A stretch of DNA of 64,000 nt from an uncultured Saprospiraceae bacterium (GTDB lineage Bacteria; Bacteroidota; Bacteroidia; Chitinophagales; Saprospiraceae): contig CALLXF010000006.1 of the NCBI GenBank assembly GCA_938015805.1, forward strand, positions 30,694-94,693, read 5' to 3'. The first letter of the stretch is position 1. Every line of letters begins with the position of its first letter. The notes below the pieces were generated by a model that was not told the DNA's origin, made no database searches, and saw nothing but the letters and a program-made list of their open reading frames with translations. The position numbers were made by a program, and so were the translations under genes. Of the stretch, positions 1 to 8,165 are shown piece by piece.

Positions 1-50
1 ATCCGGATTTAGAAAAAGCAGTAGATGATGTTATTAAAAGAGAGATATAG
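1..50 (+). CDS. 3' end of an unidentified gene (partial)
   Basis: An open frame enters from the left edge in frame 3 and ends at TAG (48-50), encoding the tail PDLEKAVDDVIKREI. It converges on the next gene with five bases between the stops. The charged, helix-like tail is typical of a real C-terminus, but 15 residues do not allow a family assignment. Confidence 0.4.
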   Translation, partial: PDLEKAVDDVIKREI

Positions 51-55
51 GTTAT

Positions 56-475
56 TTATCTTTTAAATACTTCTATATTTTTTTTCTTAACGATCAGATC
101 AGTAAAATTACCATTAAACTTAGTTGCTCTTACCATATGGTTATCGATCCAATGATAATTGCCTCCTCTAGGTTTCCCCATGAGTAATCCATGATATTTA
201 AAATTATGTTTATTTAACCAGTTTTCCGTTACTTCTCTGTGCTCCTCTGTACGTGAAGTAAAAAAAGTAATTATATGACCCTGATCATACCATTTATTTA
301 AAATTTCTAAGGCATCAGGGAATGGCTCACATGTGACCATACGCTCAGGTTCCTCATTAGGAACATCATCTGTAATAGTTCCATCTATATCGATTAGGTA
401 ATTCTTTACATCCTCCGGTAATATGGGACTCGCTGTATTACCGTTTTGATCTCTGATTTCTTTAAGATTACTCAT
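56..475 (-). CDS. HAD-superfamily phosphatase-like protein
   Basis: A small 139-residue cytoplasmic protein of the HAD superfamily. Motif I is DIDGT (residues 29-33, with the nucleophile Asp and the acid/base Asp two residues later), motif II is the FFTSRT segment, and the GKPRGG and WIDNH segments match the lysine and acidic motifs III/IV. There is no cap domain. Relatives in Bacteroidota are often misnamed phosphoheptose isomerase; the motifs support only a phosphohydrolase fold, and the substrate is unknown. It follows the M23 peptidase gene on the same strand with a 9-base gap, so the two are probably co-transcribed. Confidence 0.8.
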   Translation of the reverse strand: MSNLKEIRDQNGNTASPILPEDVKNYLIDIDGTITDDVPNEEPERMVTCEPFPDALEILNKWYDQGHIITFFTSRTEEHREVTENWLNKHNFKYHGLLMGKPRGGNYHWIDNHMVRATKFNGNFTDLIVKKKNIEVFKR

Positions 476-484
476 CTGCTCTTA

Positions 485-1321
485 TTACTTAGAAAAATCT
501 ATAAAATTACTAGGATCTACAGAATTACCATTATACCATAACTCAAAATGCAAGTGAGGCCCACTAGTTAGTCTTCCAGTATTTCCAATTATCGCAATAG
601 ATTCTCCTTGTTTTATTCGATCTCCAGTCTCCTTTAGCAATCGATCATTATGCTTATAAACAGAGATAATATTATCTGCATGCTGGACAGTAATAGAATG
701 ACCCGTTTCTATATTCCAGTCAGATGACACTACTATACCGTCTAATATACTGGTAATAGGAGATCCTTCTGGGGCTATGATATCTACACCTATGTGATCA
801 GGTACGCTTAAATAACCCGAACTGATGGCCCCTTTTAAAGGTGCATTGAAATATACATGACTCAGGATATTACTCGATAAGTTAGTCATAGTGGATCCAC
901 CCGCTCCGTCTCTTCCTTCCGATATTGCAGTTTGCGTACCAGTCATATCTAAAGTATCAGGATGGATGTTTTTAGGAATCTCACCTCCACTGACCATTTC
1001 TTTTAAGCCATCGATGTATACATTTTGGGTTTCTATAATACCCTCCAGGTCTTCTACCTCATTTTTTAGATTGAGAAATTCCATACTATTATTGACATTA
1101 CCGTATCCTGGCACCCACCTTTTAACTGGAGTAAAAATAATAAGAGAGGTAATAATGGCAGCAGTAAGTAAAAAAGCAGAACAAATAGTGATGTACACAC
1201 TTAAGAGACTAAGATTAAAAGAACGCACCTCACTGAGCGTTTCTTCATCTAAAACCACCATTCTGTACTGATCTTTTAGTTTATCCATAAAAGATCGGCT
1301 TTTTTTTACCTCCTCAGACAT
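485..1321 (-). CDS. M23 family (LytM-type) peptidoglycan endopeptidase, membrane anchored
   Basis: 278 residues. A cytoplasmic N-terminus of about 35 residues is followed by one transmembrane helix (roughly residues 37-65), a coiled-coil stretch, and a C-terminal LytM/M23 domain with the zinc ligands HIGVD (His and Asp of the HxxxD motif) and HLHFELW near the end. It should cut peptide crosslinks of peptidoglycan in the periplasm. The architecture (TM, coiled coil, LytM) resembles that of regulators or hydrolases in cell-shape and division systems. A bactofilin, a frequent functional partner of M23 enzymes, lies 4 kb away, but co-function is only inference. Divergent from the SprE-like gene. 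Confidence 0.88.
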   Translation of the reverse strand: MSEEVKKSRSFMDKLKDQYRMVVLDEETLSEVRSFNLSLLSVYITICSAFLLTAAIITSLIIFTPVKRWVPGYGNVNNSMEFLNLKNEVEDLEGIIETQNVYIDGLKEMVSGGEIPKNIHPDTLDMTGTQTAISEGRDGAGGSTMTNLSSNILSHVYFNAPLKGAISSGYLSVPDHIGVDIIAPEGSPITSILDGIVVSSDWNIETGHSITVQHADNIISVYKHNDRLLKETGDRIKQGESIAIIGNTGRLTSGPHLHFELWYNGNSVDPSNFIDFSK

Positions 1322-1345
1322 TAGCTAAGTATGAAAAAATTAAAA

Positions 1346-1353
1346 TAAATTTG
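1346..1353 (+). promoter_or_regulatory. -7 promoter element of the SprE-like gene
   Basis: TAAATTTG fits the Bacteroidota housekeeping -7 consensus TAnnTTTG and is followed by CAC, as in several other promoters of this window. It would place the start of transcription near 1360, giving a leader of about 95 bases. No clear -33 TTG element was seen. Confidence 0.4.
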
Positions 1354-1456
1354 CACTAAAATAGTTATATAAGTTGTTAGAAACCCCTTTTAATAACTAG
1401 ATATCAGTTTTTATCCACAAAGCAGTTTCTCAATTTACTTACAGTAAAATAAATAA

Positions 1457-4400
1457 GTGAAGAACTTTAAAATATTATGCCTCTTCTTGCTATCATTTAT
1501 AGTGATAACTGGATGTGTTACTAAAAAGAAAAAAGGAGATCAAGAGGTCGGTGCCGTTAAGAAATTCTACCATAATGTAACCGCTAAATATAACGGTTAC
1601 TGGAATGCTAACGAACTCATGAAAAAGAATGTCACCGTTCTTAATGAAATGCATCAGCCAGACTATTCAGAAATACTAGAAATATATCCATATACTGATG
1701 TAGAAAATCCAGCGGCTGTTGCAGGAGATATGGAAATCGTAATGAAAAAAGTAGCTAAGGTAGCTAGGTTACATGAACCGAGTCACTGGGTAGATGACTG
1801 TTACGTAATGCTGGGTCGAGCCCAATTTTTAAAACAAGATTTTGAAACAGCAGAAGAAACTTTTGAATACTTTAATGAAGAGTTTGATCCTAACGATCCT
1901 AAAAGTCGATTATACAATGCCAGTAAAAATCGAAAAAAATCAAGCGACGAGAAAAAAGCTGAAAGAGAAAAAGAGAAAAAGCTAAAGGCAGAAAACATAA
2001 AAAAGGCTAAAAGAGAAAGAGAAGAGACAAAAGAAGATCGAGCTGAAGCCAAAGAAGAAAAAAGAAAAAAAACGGAGAAGTACAAAAAAGAAATCAAAGA
2101 TCTAAAAGAAGACCTACGTAACGCAACGAAAAAAAGAAAAGACAACGAAAAAAAGGCACGTGATAAGGCAAGAAAAAATAAAAAAAGAGTAAAAAAAGAT
2201 CCTAAAGCTGATCCAAGAAGCAAAAAAGAAATCGAACTAGAAACTAAACTAGCTGCTGTAGAAGCTGAGTACACACGATTTAAAACTCCAAAAGAAGAAA
2301 AGACAGAGACTCCTAAAGAAGGAGAAGAAGACATAGCCGCTGAGGAGGAGGAGGATGTAGCGGAAGACAAACCAAAAGAAAAAAAGAAAATCAGCGATAG
2401 TGGTGGTTTATTTAAACATAAGCCCGCATTCCATGAAGGTGTATACTGGCTCGCAAGAACTTACATAGAACGAGATAATTATTTTTCTGCAAACTTTTTC
2501 TTAGACAAACTGATAAATGAATATCCGACCAGCGATGACATTAGAAAAGAAATTCCAGCAGCTAAAGCCCATTTATTCCTAAGACAAAAGGATTATAATC
2601 AAGCGATTCCCCATCTACGTGATGCAATCGATGTCACTGGTGATAAAAAACTGAGAGCCCGATATGCTTACATTCTGGGTCAGGTTTATCAAAAACTGGG
2701 TCAGGAAGCTGAGGCAAAAGCAGCTTTTGCGGAGGTAAAAAAATATAAGCCAGATTACTCTATGGAGTTTAATTCTAGACTAAATTTGGCTAAAGCCGAA
2801 TGGAAATCAGGTCAGATAGGTAGGTCAGCAGTAATCTCTCGTTTAGAGAAAATGCTTAAAGACAAAAAGAATTTTGATTATAAAGATCAGGTGCATTACA
2901 CTATAGGAGAAATTAAAGAAGCAGATAATGATATTCCTGGAGCAATAGCATCTTATCAGTCTTCTATAAGAGAAAATACTTTTAACAAAGCCCAAAAAGT
3001 AGAGTCCTATTACCGAATAGCAACTCTTTACTACGGCGATGAGAAATATCGACCTTCTAAAAATTATTATGACTCGACATTAACGGTCATGCCTAAAGAA
3101 GATTTAAGATATTTTGATGTAAAAAAATACGCCACGTCTCTTGTAGAAATTGCCTCGAACATAGAAATAATTGCTTTGCAGGACAGTCTACTCATGCTGA
3201 GCAATTTAAGTCCAGACCAACAAAGAAAAATACTAACTCCTATTGCAGAGAAACAGATCGCAGAATCTAAAGAAGAACCCGCTAAAAAAACTTCTTCTCC
3301 TAAGAGACAATTAAACAAAGGTTTTGGATCATCCGAAAGTAACTTCTTTGCCTACAATCCTACGATCGTTCTTACAGGTAAAAAGCTATTTGAAAGAAAA
3401 TGGGGAGAAAGAAATCTAACTGACCACTGGAGACGTTCTAATCGTCCTGGAGTTATAAATGATGGAGACTCGGAAGATGAAGATGAAAACGTTTCCGAAG
3501 ATTTAACAGAAGAAGCCATAAATGCTCTGCTACGTACGATCCCCATGACTCCAGATCAGAAAAGTAAAGTGCATAACAGAAGGGAAGAAGCATTATTTGC
3601 TTTAGGGAAAGCCTACCGTGATAAAATACAGAACTATCCTAAAACAGTAAGCACACTAGAAACACTATTGCAAGACTATCCAAAAACTTCCTATGAAGTG
3701 GATGCCATGTTTTACATTTATCTAGCTTATGTCGAACTGGGAAATACCAGTTTAGCGAGTCAGTATAAAAAGAAACTTGGAATAAAATATCCAGATGCTA
3801 AATTTACTAAGTCTATTACGGATCCTGATTATGTAGAAAACCTAAATAAAGAAGTTAATAAGAACGAAGTTTTTTACTCAGAAACGTATGATATTTTTAA
3901 CCAAGGTAACCACTTGGAAGTACTTACTAGAGTCGACGAGGCATACAAAAAGTTGGAGAACACTCATCCGTTACTCCCTAAGTTTGCACTTTTACAAGCC
4001 ATGTCTATCGGAAGCGTAAATGGTAAAGACGAGTATATTAAATCACTCCAAGGAGTAATTTCTAGATATCCTAACACTAAAGAAGAGACCAGAGCTAAAG
4101 AAATACTTAGATTCTTGCGTGGCGACAGCAAAGCTTTTAATAAAAGTCTATATGATGAGGAAGATGATCTATTTACTTTAGATGATGAAAAACTACACTA
4201 TGTCCTGATCGTTTTATACGATGGCTCAGATGATGTTTTAAAAAATGCAGAAGGTAAAATCAGCCAATACAATAAAAAATATCACAAAAACGAAAAACTC
4301 CGTATTTCTGATATTCCACTAAATCAGGATATCGGAACACAGCTGATGCTAGTAAGGAAGTTTAAAAACAAATCCAAAGCCATGGCTTATTATAATGGAG

Positions 4401-4564
4401 TCCTCGCTAACAGTAAAGACTTTATCGATCCTGATGAGATAGGGTTTGATATTTTTGCAGCTACTCAGAAAAATTATAGAGAAATTGCTAAACGTAAAGA
4501 GGTACTGCAGTATCGAGCATTTTTTGAGAAGCATTATCTCATAGAAGGTAAAAAAGGGAAATAA
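1457..4564 (+). CDS. SprE/PorW-like T9SS lipoprotein with TPR repeats
   Basis: A 1035-residue lipoprotein: the signal peptide ends in the lipobox VITGC, then a KFYHNVTAKYNGYWNANE segment typical of the SprE (Flavobacterium) / PorW (Porphyromonas) family, and TPR-like helical repeats through most of the rest. In that family the protein is an outer-membrane lipoprotein needed for type IX secretion, linking PorP/SprF-type proteins to the PorK/N ring. An extremely Lys/Glu-rich segment (about residues 155-315) interrupts the TPR array and is predicted to form a charged coiled coil. The start is GTG at 1457, chosen because it directly precedes the signal peptide. Single transcription unit ending at a bidirectional terminator. 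Confidence 0.87.
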   Translation: MKNFKILCLFLLSFIVITGCVTKKKKGDQEVGAVKKFYHNVTAKYNGYWNANELMKKNVTVLNEMHQPDYSEILEIYPYTDVENPAAVAGDMEIVMKKVAKVARLHEPSHWVDDCYVMLGRAQFLKQDFETAEETFEYFNEEFDPNDPKSRLYNASKNRKKSSDEKKAEREKEKKLKAENIKKAKREREETKEDRAEAKEEKRKKTEKYKKEIKDLKEDLRNATKKRKDNEKKARDKARKNKKRVKKDPKADPRSKKEIELETKLAAVEAEYTRFKTPKEEKTETPKEGEEDIAAEEEEDVAEDKPKEKKKISDSGGLFKHKPAFHEGVYWLARTYIERDNYFSANFFLDKLINEYPTSDDIRKEIPAAKAHLFLRQKDYNQAIPHLRDAIDVTGDKKLRARYAYILGQVYQKLGQEAEAKAAFAEVKKYKPDYSMEFNSRLNLAKAEWKSGQIGRSAVISRLEKMLKDKKNFDYKDQVHYTIGEIKEADNDIPGAIASYQSSIRENTFNKAQKVESYYRIATLYYGDEKYRPSKNYYDSTLTVMPKEDLRYFDVKKYATSLVEIASNIEIIALQDSLLMLSNLSPDQQRKILTPIAEKQIAESKEEPAKKTSSPKRQLNKGFGSSESNFFAYNPTIVLTGKKLFERKWGERNLTDHWRRSNRPGVINDGDSEDEDENVSEDLTEEAINALLRTIPMTPDQKSKVHNRREEALFALGKAYRDKIQNYPKTVSTLETLLQDYPKTSYEVDAMFYIYLAYVELGNTSLASQYKKKLGIKYPDAKFTKSITDPDYVENLNKEVNKNEVFYSETYDIFNQGNHLEVLTRVDEAYKKLENTHPLLPKFALLQAMSIGSVNGKDEYIKSLQGVISRYPNTKEETRAKEILRFLRGDSKAFNKSLYDEEDDLFTLDDEKLHYVLIVLYDGSDDVLKNAEGKISQYNKKYHKNEKLRISDIPLNQDIGTQLMLVRKFKNKSKAMAYYNGVLANSKDFIDPDEIGFDIFAATQKNYREIAKRKEVLQYRAFFEKHYLIEGKKGK

Positions 4565-4610
4565 TAAATTATCACGATATCCCATCAATAAAAGTGATGG
4601 AATAGAAATA

Positions 4611-4644
4611 AAAAAAGCATCTATCCGAAAGTTGATGCTTTTTT
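4611..4644. terminator. Bidirectional intrinsic terminator
   Basis: A perfect 11-bp stem AAAAAAGCATC (4611-4621) pairs with GATGCTTTTTT (4634-4644) around a 12-base loop. It gives a U-tract on both strands, serving the SprE-like gene from the left and the AtpZ-containing unit from the right. Confidence 0.85.
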
Positions 4645-4686
4645 TTGTACCCACTATCAAAGTTGCAGAATCCTAATTCTAAAAAA

Positions 4687-5061
4687 CTACTTACTCTGTT
4701 GTACCATAAAGTAAGTCTCAAAAATGGTATAAGCTAAGTAAGAAACAAGAAAAAGTAGAATAAAAAAATTATCAGATGGTGAAGCATAATTAAAATATAA
4801 TCCTACTACGAGGAAACTGATAAAAATCTTTAGTATCGTATTAAATATAATCAACCTGATATACTGATATTTATCCGCGGAGGCTGCTGCCCTACTACCT
4901 AAGAAATACATGAATACCGAAATAGCAATGAAAGTCACTATGCCTATTAGTGAGATGTTCCAGTCCGCCTTATCACCAAGTAGTAAGTTTATGAGGATAA
5001 GTAAACCCGCAGTAGCAAAAGTGGTTATAGATAGTCCAATTAAAAATTTAGCTCTGGTCAT
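4687..5061 (-). CDS. Four-helix membrane protein of the ATP synthase gene neighbourhood
   Basis: 124 residues with four hydrophobic segments (about 7-28, 37-54, 67-90 and 98-118). I do not recognise a named family. Its start overlaps the end of the AtpZ-like gene by 14 bases. In many Bacteroidota a small membrane protein of this size sits between atpZ and atpB (established gene order). Here the unit ends after this gene: no atpB, E, F, H, A or G follows, as a terminator and the convergent SprE-like gene come next. A helper of F0 assembly is a plausible guess from position only. Confidence 0.7.
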   Translation of the reverse strand: MTRAKFLIGLSITTFATAGLLILINLLLGDKADWNISLIGIVTFIAISVFMYFLGSRAAASADKYQYIRLIIFNTILKIFISFLVVGLYFNYASPSDNFFILLFLVSYLAYTIFETYFMVQQSK

Positions 5062-5278
5062 GTCGATCTTTTTCCAGCTCTAAAAATAATTTATAAAAAA
5101 AAGTGATGAGTGCAAATAGCAGAATGCCTACCGTATAGTATTGCTGCCCATTCCCCCATTTACTATCTAGTTTCTGACCGATCCATACACTTAGGAAAAG
5201 GAGCACCATAAGTTGCATTCCTAACCCTGAATATTTACCATACTTATTAGAGGGTTTTTGTTTTTTAGGTTTGGACAT
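5048..5278 (-). CDS. AtpZ/AtpI family protein
   Basis: 76 residues: a basic N-terminus (KPKKQKPS), then two transmembrane helices (roughly 19-36 and 46-66) with the conserved GQKLDSKW segment between them, as in the AtpZ/AtpI family that accompanies F-type ATP synthase operons and is linked to F0 assembly and divalent-ion handling. It lies 14 bases after the bactofilin gene and overlaps the next membrane-protein gene, so all three are likely one transcript. The rest of the F0 genes are not adjacent, which is unusual. Confidence 0.8.
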   Translation of the reverse strand: MSKPKKQKPSNKYGKYSGLGMQLMVLLFLSVWIGQKLDSKWGNGQQYYTVGILLFALITFFYKLFLELEKDRHDQS

Positions 5279-5292
5279 CTAAAGTGATAACC

Positions 5293-5718
5293 CTAATTGG
5301 CTAGTTTTATAGGTTCTTGCTTAGAATTAATAGACTTCACGGCTCCACCACTGCCCATTTTACAGTTTACATTAAAAACGGCTCCACCATCTACATTTAA
5401 TTTATCCGTATCGACATCTCCAGTAATGCGAGCAGAGTCTTTTACAATAAGCATATCTTTAACTTTAAGTAACCCATCGAAAGTGCCTTCTATAAGTGCA
5501 TTTTCACAAATGATTTCTCCTTGTACATTACCCTCAGCACCGATAATTACTTTTCCTTTACAAACTAAATTCCCTGTTAGTTTCCCATCAATACGGATAT
5601 CGTTATCAGCAGTTATGTTGCCATCTACACTCGTTCCATTTACTAAACTATTTATAGAATTAGGAGATCCAGAAGAATAAGAGTTAGAATTATCGGTGGT
5701 TTTCTTAGATCCAAACAT
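5293..5718 (-). CDS. Bactofilin (polymer-forming cytoskeletal protein)
   Basis: 141 residues. A Ser/Asn-rich disordered N-terminus (to about residue 25) is followed by the right-handed beta-helix core with its short hydrophobic repeats (DIRIDGKLTGNLVCKGKV, GNVQGEIICENALIEGTF) and a short tail. Bactofilins self-assemble without nucleotide into filaments at the inner membrane and often recruit cell-wall enzymes. It is the first gene of a unit with AtpZ and a small membrane protein, an arrangement seen in other Bacteroidota. Length is normal for the family. Confidence 0.92.
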   Translation of the reverse strand: MFGSKKTTDNSNSYSSGSPNSINSLVNGTSVDGNITADNDIRIDGKLTGNLVCKGKVIIGAEGNVQGEIICENALIEGTFDGLLKVKDMLIVKDSARITGDVDTDKLNVDGGAVFNVNCKMGSGGAVKSINSKQEPIKLAN

Positions 5719-5800
5719 GAATATTGAGTTTTAAAAGGTTCTGTATTATCTTCCTTCCAAATTACTAAAATTTCCTTTTCTCAAAGTAAATAAAAGACAT

Positions 5801-5833
5801 AAAAAAAGGGGATTAGAAAATCTAAACCCCTTT
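5801..5833 (-). terminator. Intrinsic terminator of the PorP/SprF gene
   Basis: AAAGGGG (5805-5811) pairs with CCCCTTT (5827-5833), extended inward by TTAGA/TCTAA. On the minus strand the stem is followed by a run of T, 19 bases after the stop codon of the PorP/SprF gene. Confidence 0.85.
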
Positions 5834-5851
5834 CAAATATTTTATTTTTAG

Positions 5852-6907
5852 TTAGAACCTCGGACAATAGACATTACGTCTTTCCGGACCACATATATCA
5901 TAACTTAGAGAGAACTCAAAAGCACCGTTAAATGCCGCTGCTTCTCTAAATTTACTCACTGTAGAATCGTAAGAAAACCCAATTCCTAACTGTCCAGAGT
6001 TAAATCTAGTAGATAGAATAAGAGCATCAGAATGGATACCTCCAGTATCTTTTGTTCCTAATCTATACCACAACCCTACTTGCCATGATTGATTTTGTGT
6101 TCTAGATGTACCTAATGCAAATCTTAAACTGGTACCAAGGTTAACTTGTCTTTGCTGACCCTGGAAAAAAGCTACTACTCCAGGAAGAATACTTGTTTTT
6201 CTATTAAGCTCAAACTGTCCACCCGCATGCACAGTAAGTTTAGAATATAAGGAAACCACATCATCGTAAAAAGAAATATTAGCTTGGTTAAGATGAGCCA
6301 TGGCTAATCCTACATAATAATTGTTCCTTTTATCCATTACATTAAAAAACAATATACCTGCTCCTAAATCTGCAAATAGGAAATCTAAGTTATTATTATC
6401 TAAAAAAGGTTCATTTGGATCTGCATTTGCATTAAACCCTCCGTTTCCATCATGCTGAGTCGGCCATCTTAGATCACCGTCACGAACTCTTCTCTGAGTT
6501 ACACCGGCATCCATACCGACAACTAGATATTTTGCACTTTGACGATATCCACCCATCCGTTTAGAATAAGAGAGTGATAACCTTCCCTGTGTCGTACCAA
6601 AATTAGAATCACCTGCATTATCTCCCCATAGAGATCCACCGATTCCAAAATAATCAGTACGTCCCACAGCTACTTTCTGATCATAAGATGCAGAATAAGT
6701 ATTATATGCCGCTCCACCTAAAGCTGGAGACCACTGGTTACGGTAGTTAACTACCATCCTAGTCTTACAATTTAAAACACCCGTCAGGGCAGGATTTAAA
6801 TTTAAAGGGGACATATAAAATTGAGAAAAATGTATATCCTGTGCGTTAGCATTACCGCCTAAGGCCAGTAAAACAACAAAAAACAACAAACGAAATCCTT
6901 TCTTCAT
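5852..6907 (-). CDS. PorP/SprF family T9SS outer-membrane protein
   Basis: About 351 residues: a signal peptide (MKKGFRLLFF... ending GGNANA), then the family signature QDIHFSQFYMSPLNLNPALTG and an amphipathic beta-strand pattern of an outer-membrane barrel to the C-terminus. PorP/SprF proteins bind the PorK/PorN ring or attach specific type B cargo at the surface. An upstream in-frame ATG (6931) would add eight residues (MYSRKRKD); I prefer 6907 because the signal peptide then begins normally and an A/G-rich stretch precedes it. It stands alone, unlike the second PorP of the window, which is in an operon with its likely cargo. Confidence 0.9.
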   Translation of the reverse strand: MKKGFRLLFFVVLLALGGNANAQDIHFSQFYMSPLNLNPALTGVLNCKTRMVVNYRNQWSPALGGAAYNTYSASYDQKVAVGRTDYFGIGGSLWGDNAGDSNFGTTQGRLSLSYSKRMGGYRQSAKYLVVGMDAGVTQRRVRDGDLRWPTQHDGNGGFNANADPNEPFLDNNNLDFLFADLGAGILFFNVMDKRNNYYVGLAMAHLNQANISFYDDVVSLYSKLTVHAGGQFELNRKTSILPGVVAFFQGQQRQVNLGTSLRFALGTSRTQNQSWQVGLWYRLGTKDTGGIHSDALILSTRFNSGQLGIGFSYDSTVSKFREAAAFNGAFEFSLSYDICGPERRNVYCPRF

Positions 6908-7067
6908 ATCTTTTCTTTTTCTAGAATACAACAGTTAATAAATAGAAATTTATAAACGTATTTTATTCGATAGAATATTACCTGTCTAAAAATAGCAATA
7001 TTCGGTTAAATCTAAACAAATGATAAGCCAAAAGCAATTAATTAACGTAAGTATGTTAGTAATTACA

Positions 7068-8165
7068 TTATGACTTTTTATTATTTGATTTCCATTCTGC
7101 CCCAAATTCTTCCACTAACAATACATCATACTTATCAGCAGTTTCAAAGAGCTGTTTAAACAACTCTTTTGCTGTATTAATTTTAAAATATTGGTCGTAA
7201 ATAAGTAGCGATAAAATAATAGCTTGGTCCTTTACACTAAAGGTAAGACCCTCTAAGTTAAAATTTTGTTGCAATAAAAATGTATAAATAGGTTTAATAT
7301 CTTTTTTTGGTAATTTACAAAGGAATGCATCTCCTACGATCAGACCTGTTTTCTCATAGTACGATACCTGTATATCTGCACTTCCGTGAATGATCTGCCA
7401 GTTACTAGGTCCTTTACGGCTTAGGTTAATATCATAGCCTAGATCCACTAGTAAACTTTCTATACTCTTATTAATACCTACAGGCTCGTAAGTTTCTAAG
7501 TCAGCGATCATAGTTATCTCTGAACCACAGATGTTACAGTAACCAGAATCTACAGTATTTTCAAAAACAACATTAGAACAAGAGTTACATCTTACCCCTG
7601 CTACTCCTTTACCTTCCTTAAAATCTAAAATTGCCTCGTGCAATGTTTTTACGGGTAAAGAAAACCCAATATTATTTCCGTTGCGGATGATAAACGTATT
7701 TACTCCTATAATATCTCCATGGAAATCGATCAGCGGTCCACCACTATTCCCAGGATTTAAAGCAGCGTCATGCTGTAAATACGTTATGTTTTTTTGGACA
7801 TGTTCTAAACTGGATAGTATTCCCTGAGTAGCCGTAAATTTTAACCCAAATGGGTGACCTACTGCCACCACAGTATCCCCTTCTTGAAAGATCTTTTTTG
7901 AACTTAATTTTAGATCACTCATTTTATGAGTAGAGGGTGAAGACAGAAAAGCTAAATCATATTTAGGATCTACGTATAATACAGATACCATCTGCTTTTC
8001 CATCGATTTTCCATTAATGACTACATTTTTATTATCACGGACTACATGTTCGTTAGTAATAATTATATCATACTCATATAGATAAAAACCCGTACCCGTG
8101 CTATATGGCGTGGCTATCTGGATAACTGCATTTCTATACTGGTCTATAATTTTCTGAATATCCAT
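7068..8165 (-). CDS. S1C (HtrA-like) serine protease with zinc ribbon and YbjN-like C-terminal domain
   Basis: 365 residues, no signal peptide. A trypsin-like domain carries a complete triad: His40 in TNEHVV, Asp70 in DPKYDLAF and Ser141 in GNSGGPL. In place of a PDZ domain there is a zinc ribbon (CxxC at 193/196 and 210/213) and then an alpha/beta domain (about 230-355) whose pattern recalls the YbjN / type III-chaperone-like fold (tentative). The lack of an export signal suggests a cytoplasmic protease, unlike DegP. The start codon overlaps the stop of the upstream gene by one base (TAATG), implying translational coupling. Substrate unknown. Confidence 0.82.
   Translation of the reverse strand: MDIQKIIDQYRNAVIQIATPYSTGTGFYLYEYDIIITNEHVVRDNKNVVINGKSMEKQMVSVLYVDPKYDLAFLSSPSTHKMSDLKLSSKKIFQEGDTVVAVGHPFGLKFTATQGILSSLEHVQKNITYLQHDAALNPGNSGGPLIDFHGDIIGVNTFIIRNGNNIGFSLPVKTLHEAILDFKEGKGVAGVRCNSCSNVVFENTVDSGYCNICGSEITMIADLETYEPVGINKSIESLLVDLGYDINLSRKGPSNWQIIHGSADIQVSYYEKTGLIVGDAFLCKLPKKDIKPIYTFLLQQNFNLEGLTFSVKDQAIILSLLIYDQYFKINTAKELFKQLFETADKYDVLLVEEFGAEWKSNNKKS

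Noticed and set aside
891..1271. 126-codon plus-strand frame opposite the M23 peptidase gene
   Set aside because: No coding character; the minus-strand gene has conserved motifs throughout.
1801..2370. Ser/Phe-rich 189-codon frame on the minus strand
   Set aside because: It is the antisense shadow of the Lys/Glu codons of the SprE-like gene (AAA/GAA give TTT/TTC), with no domain or start signal.
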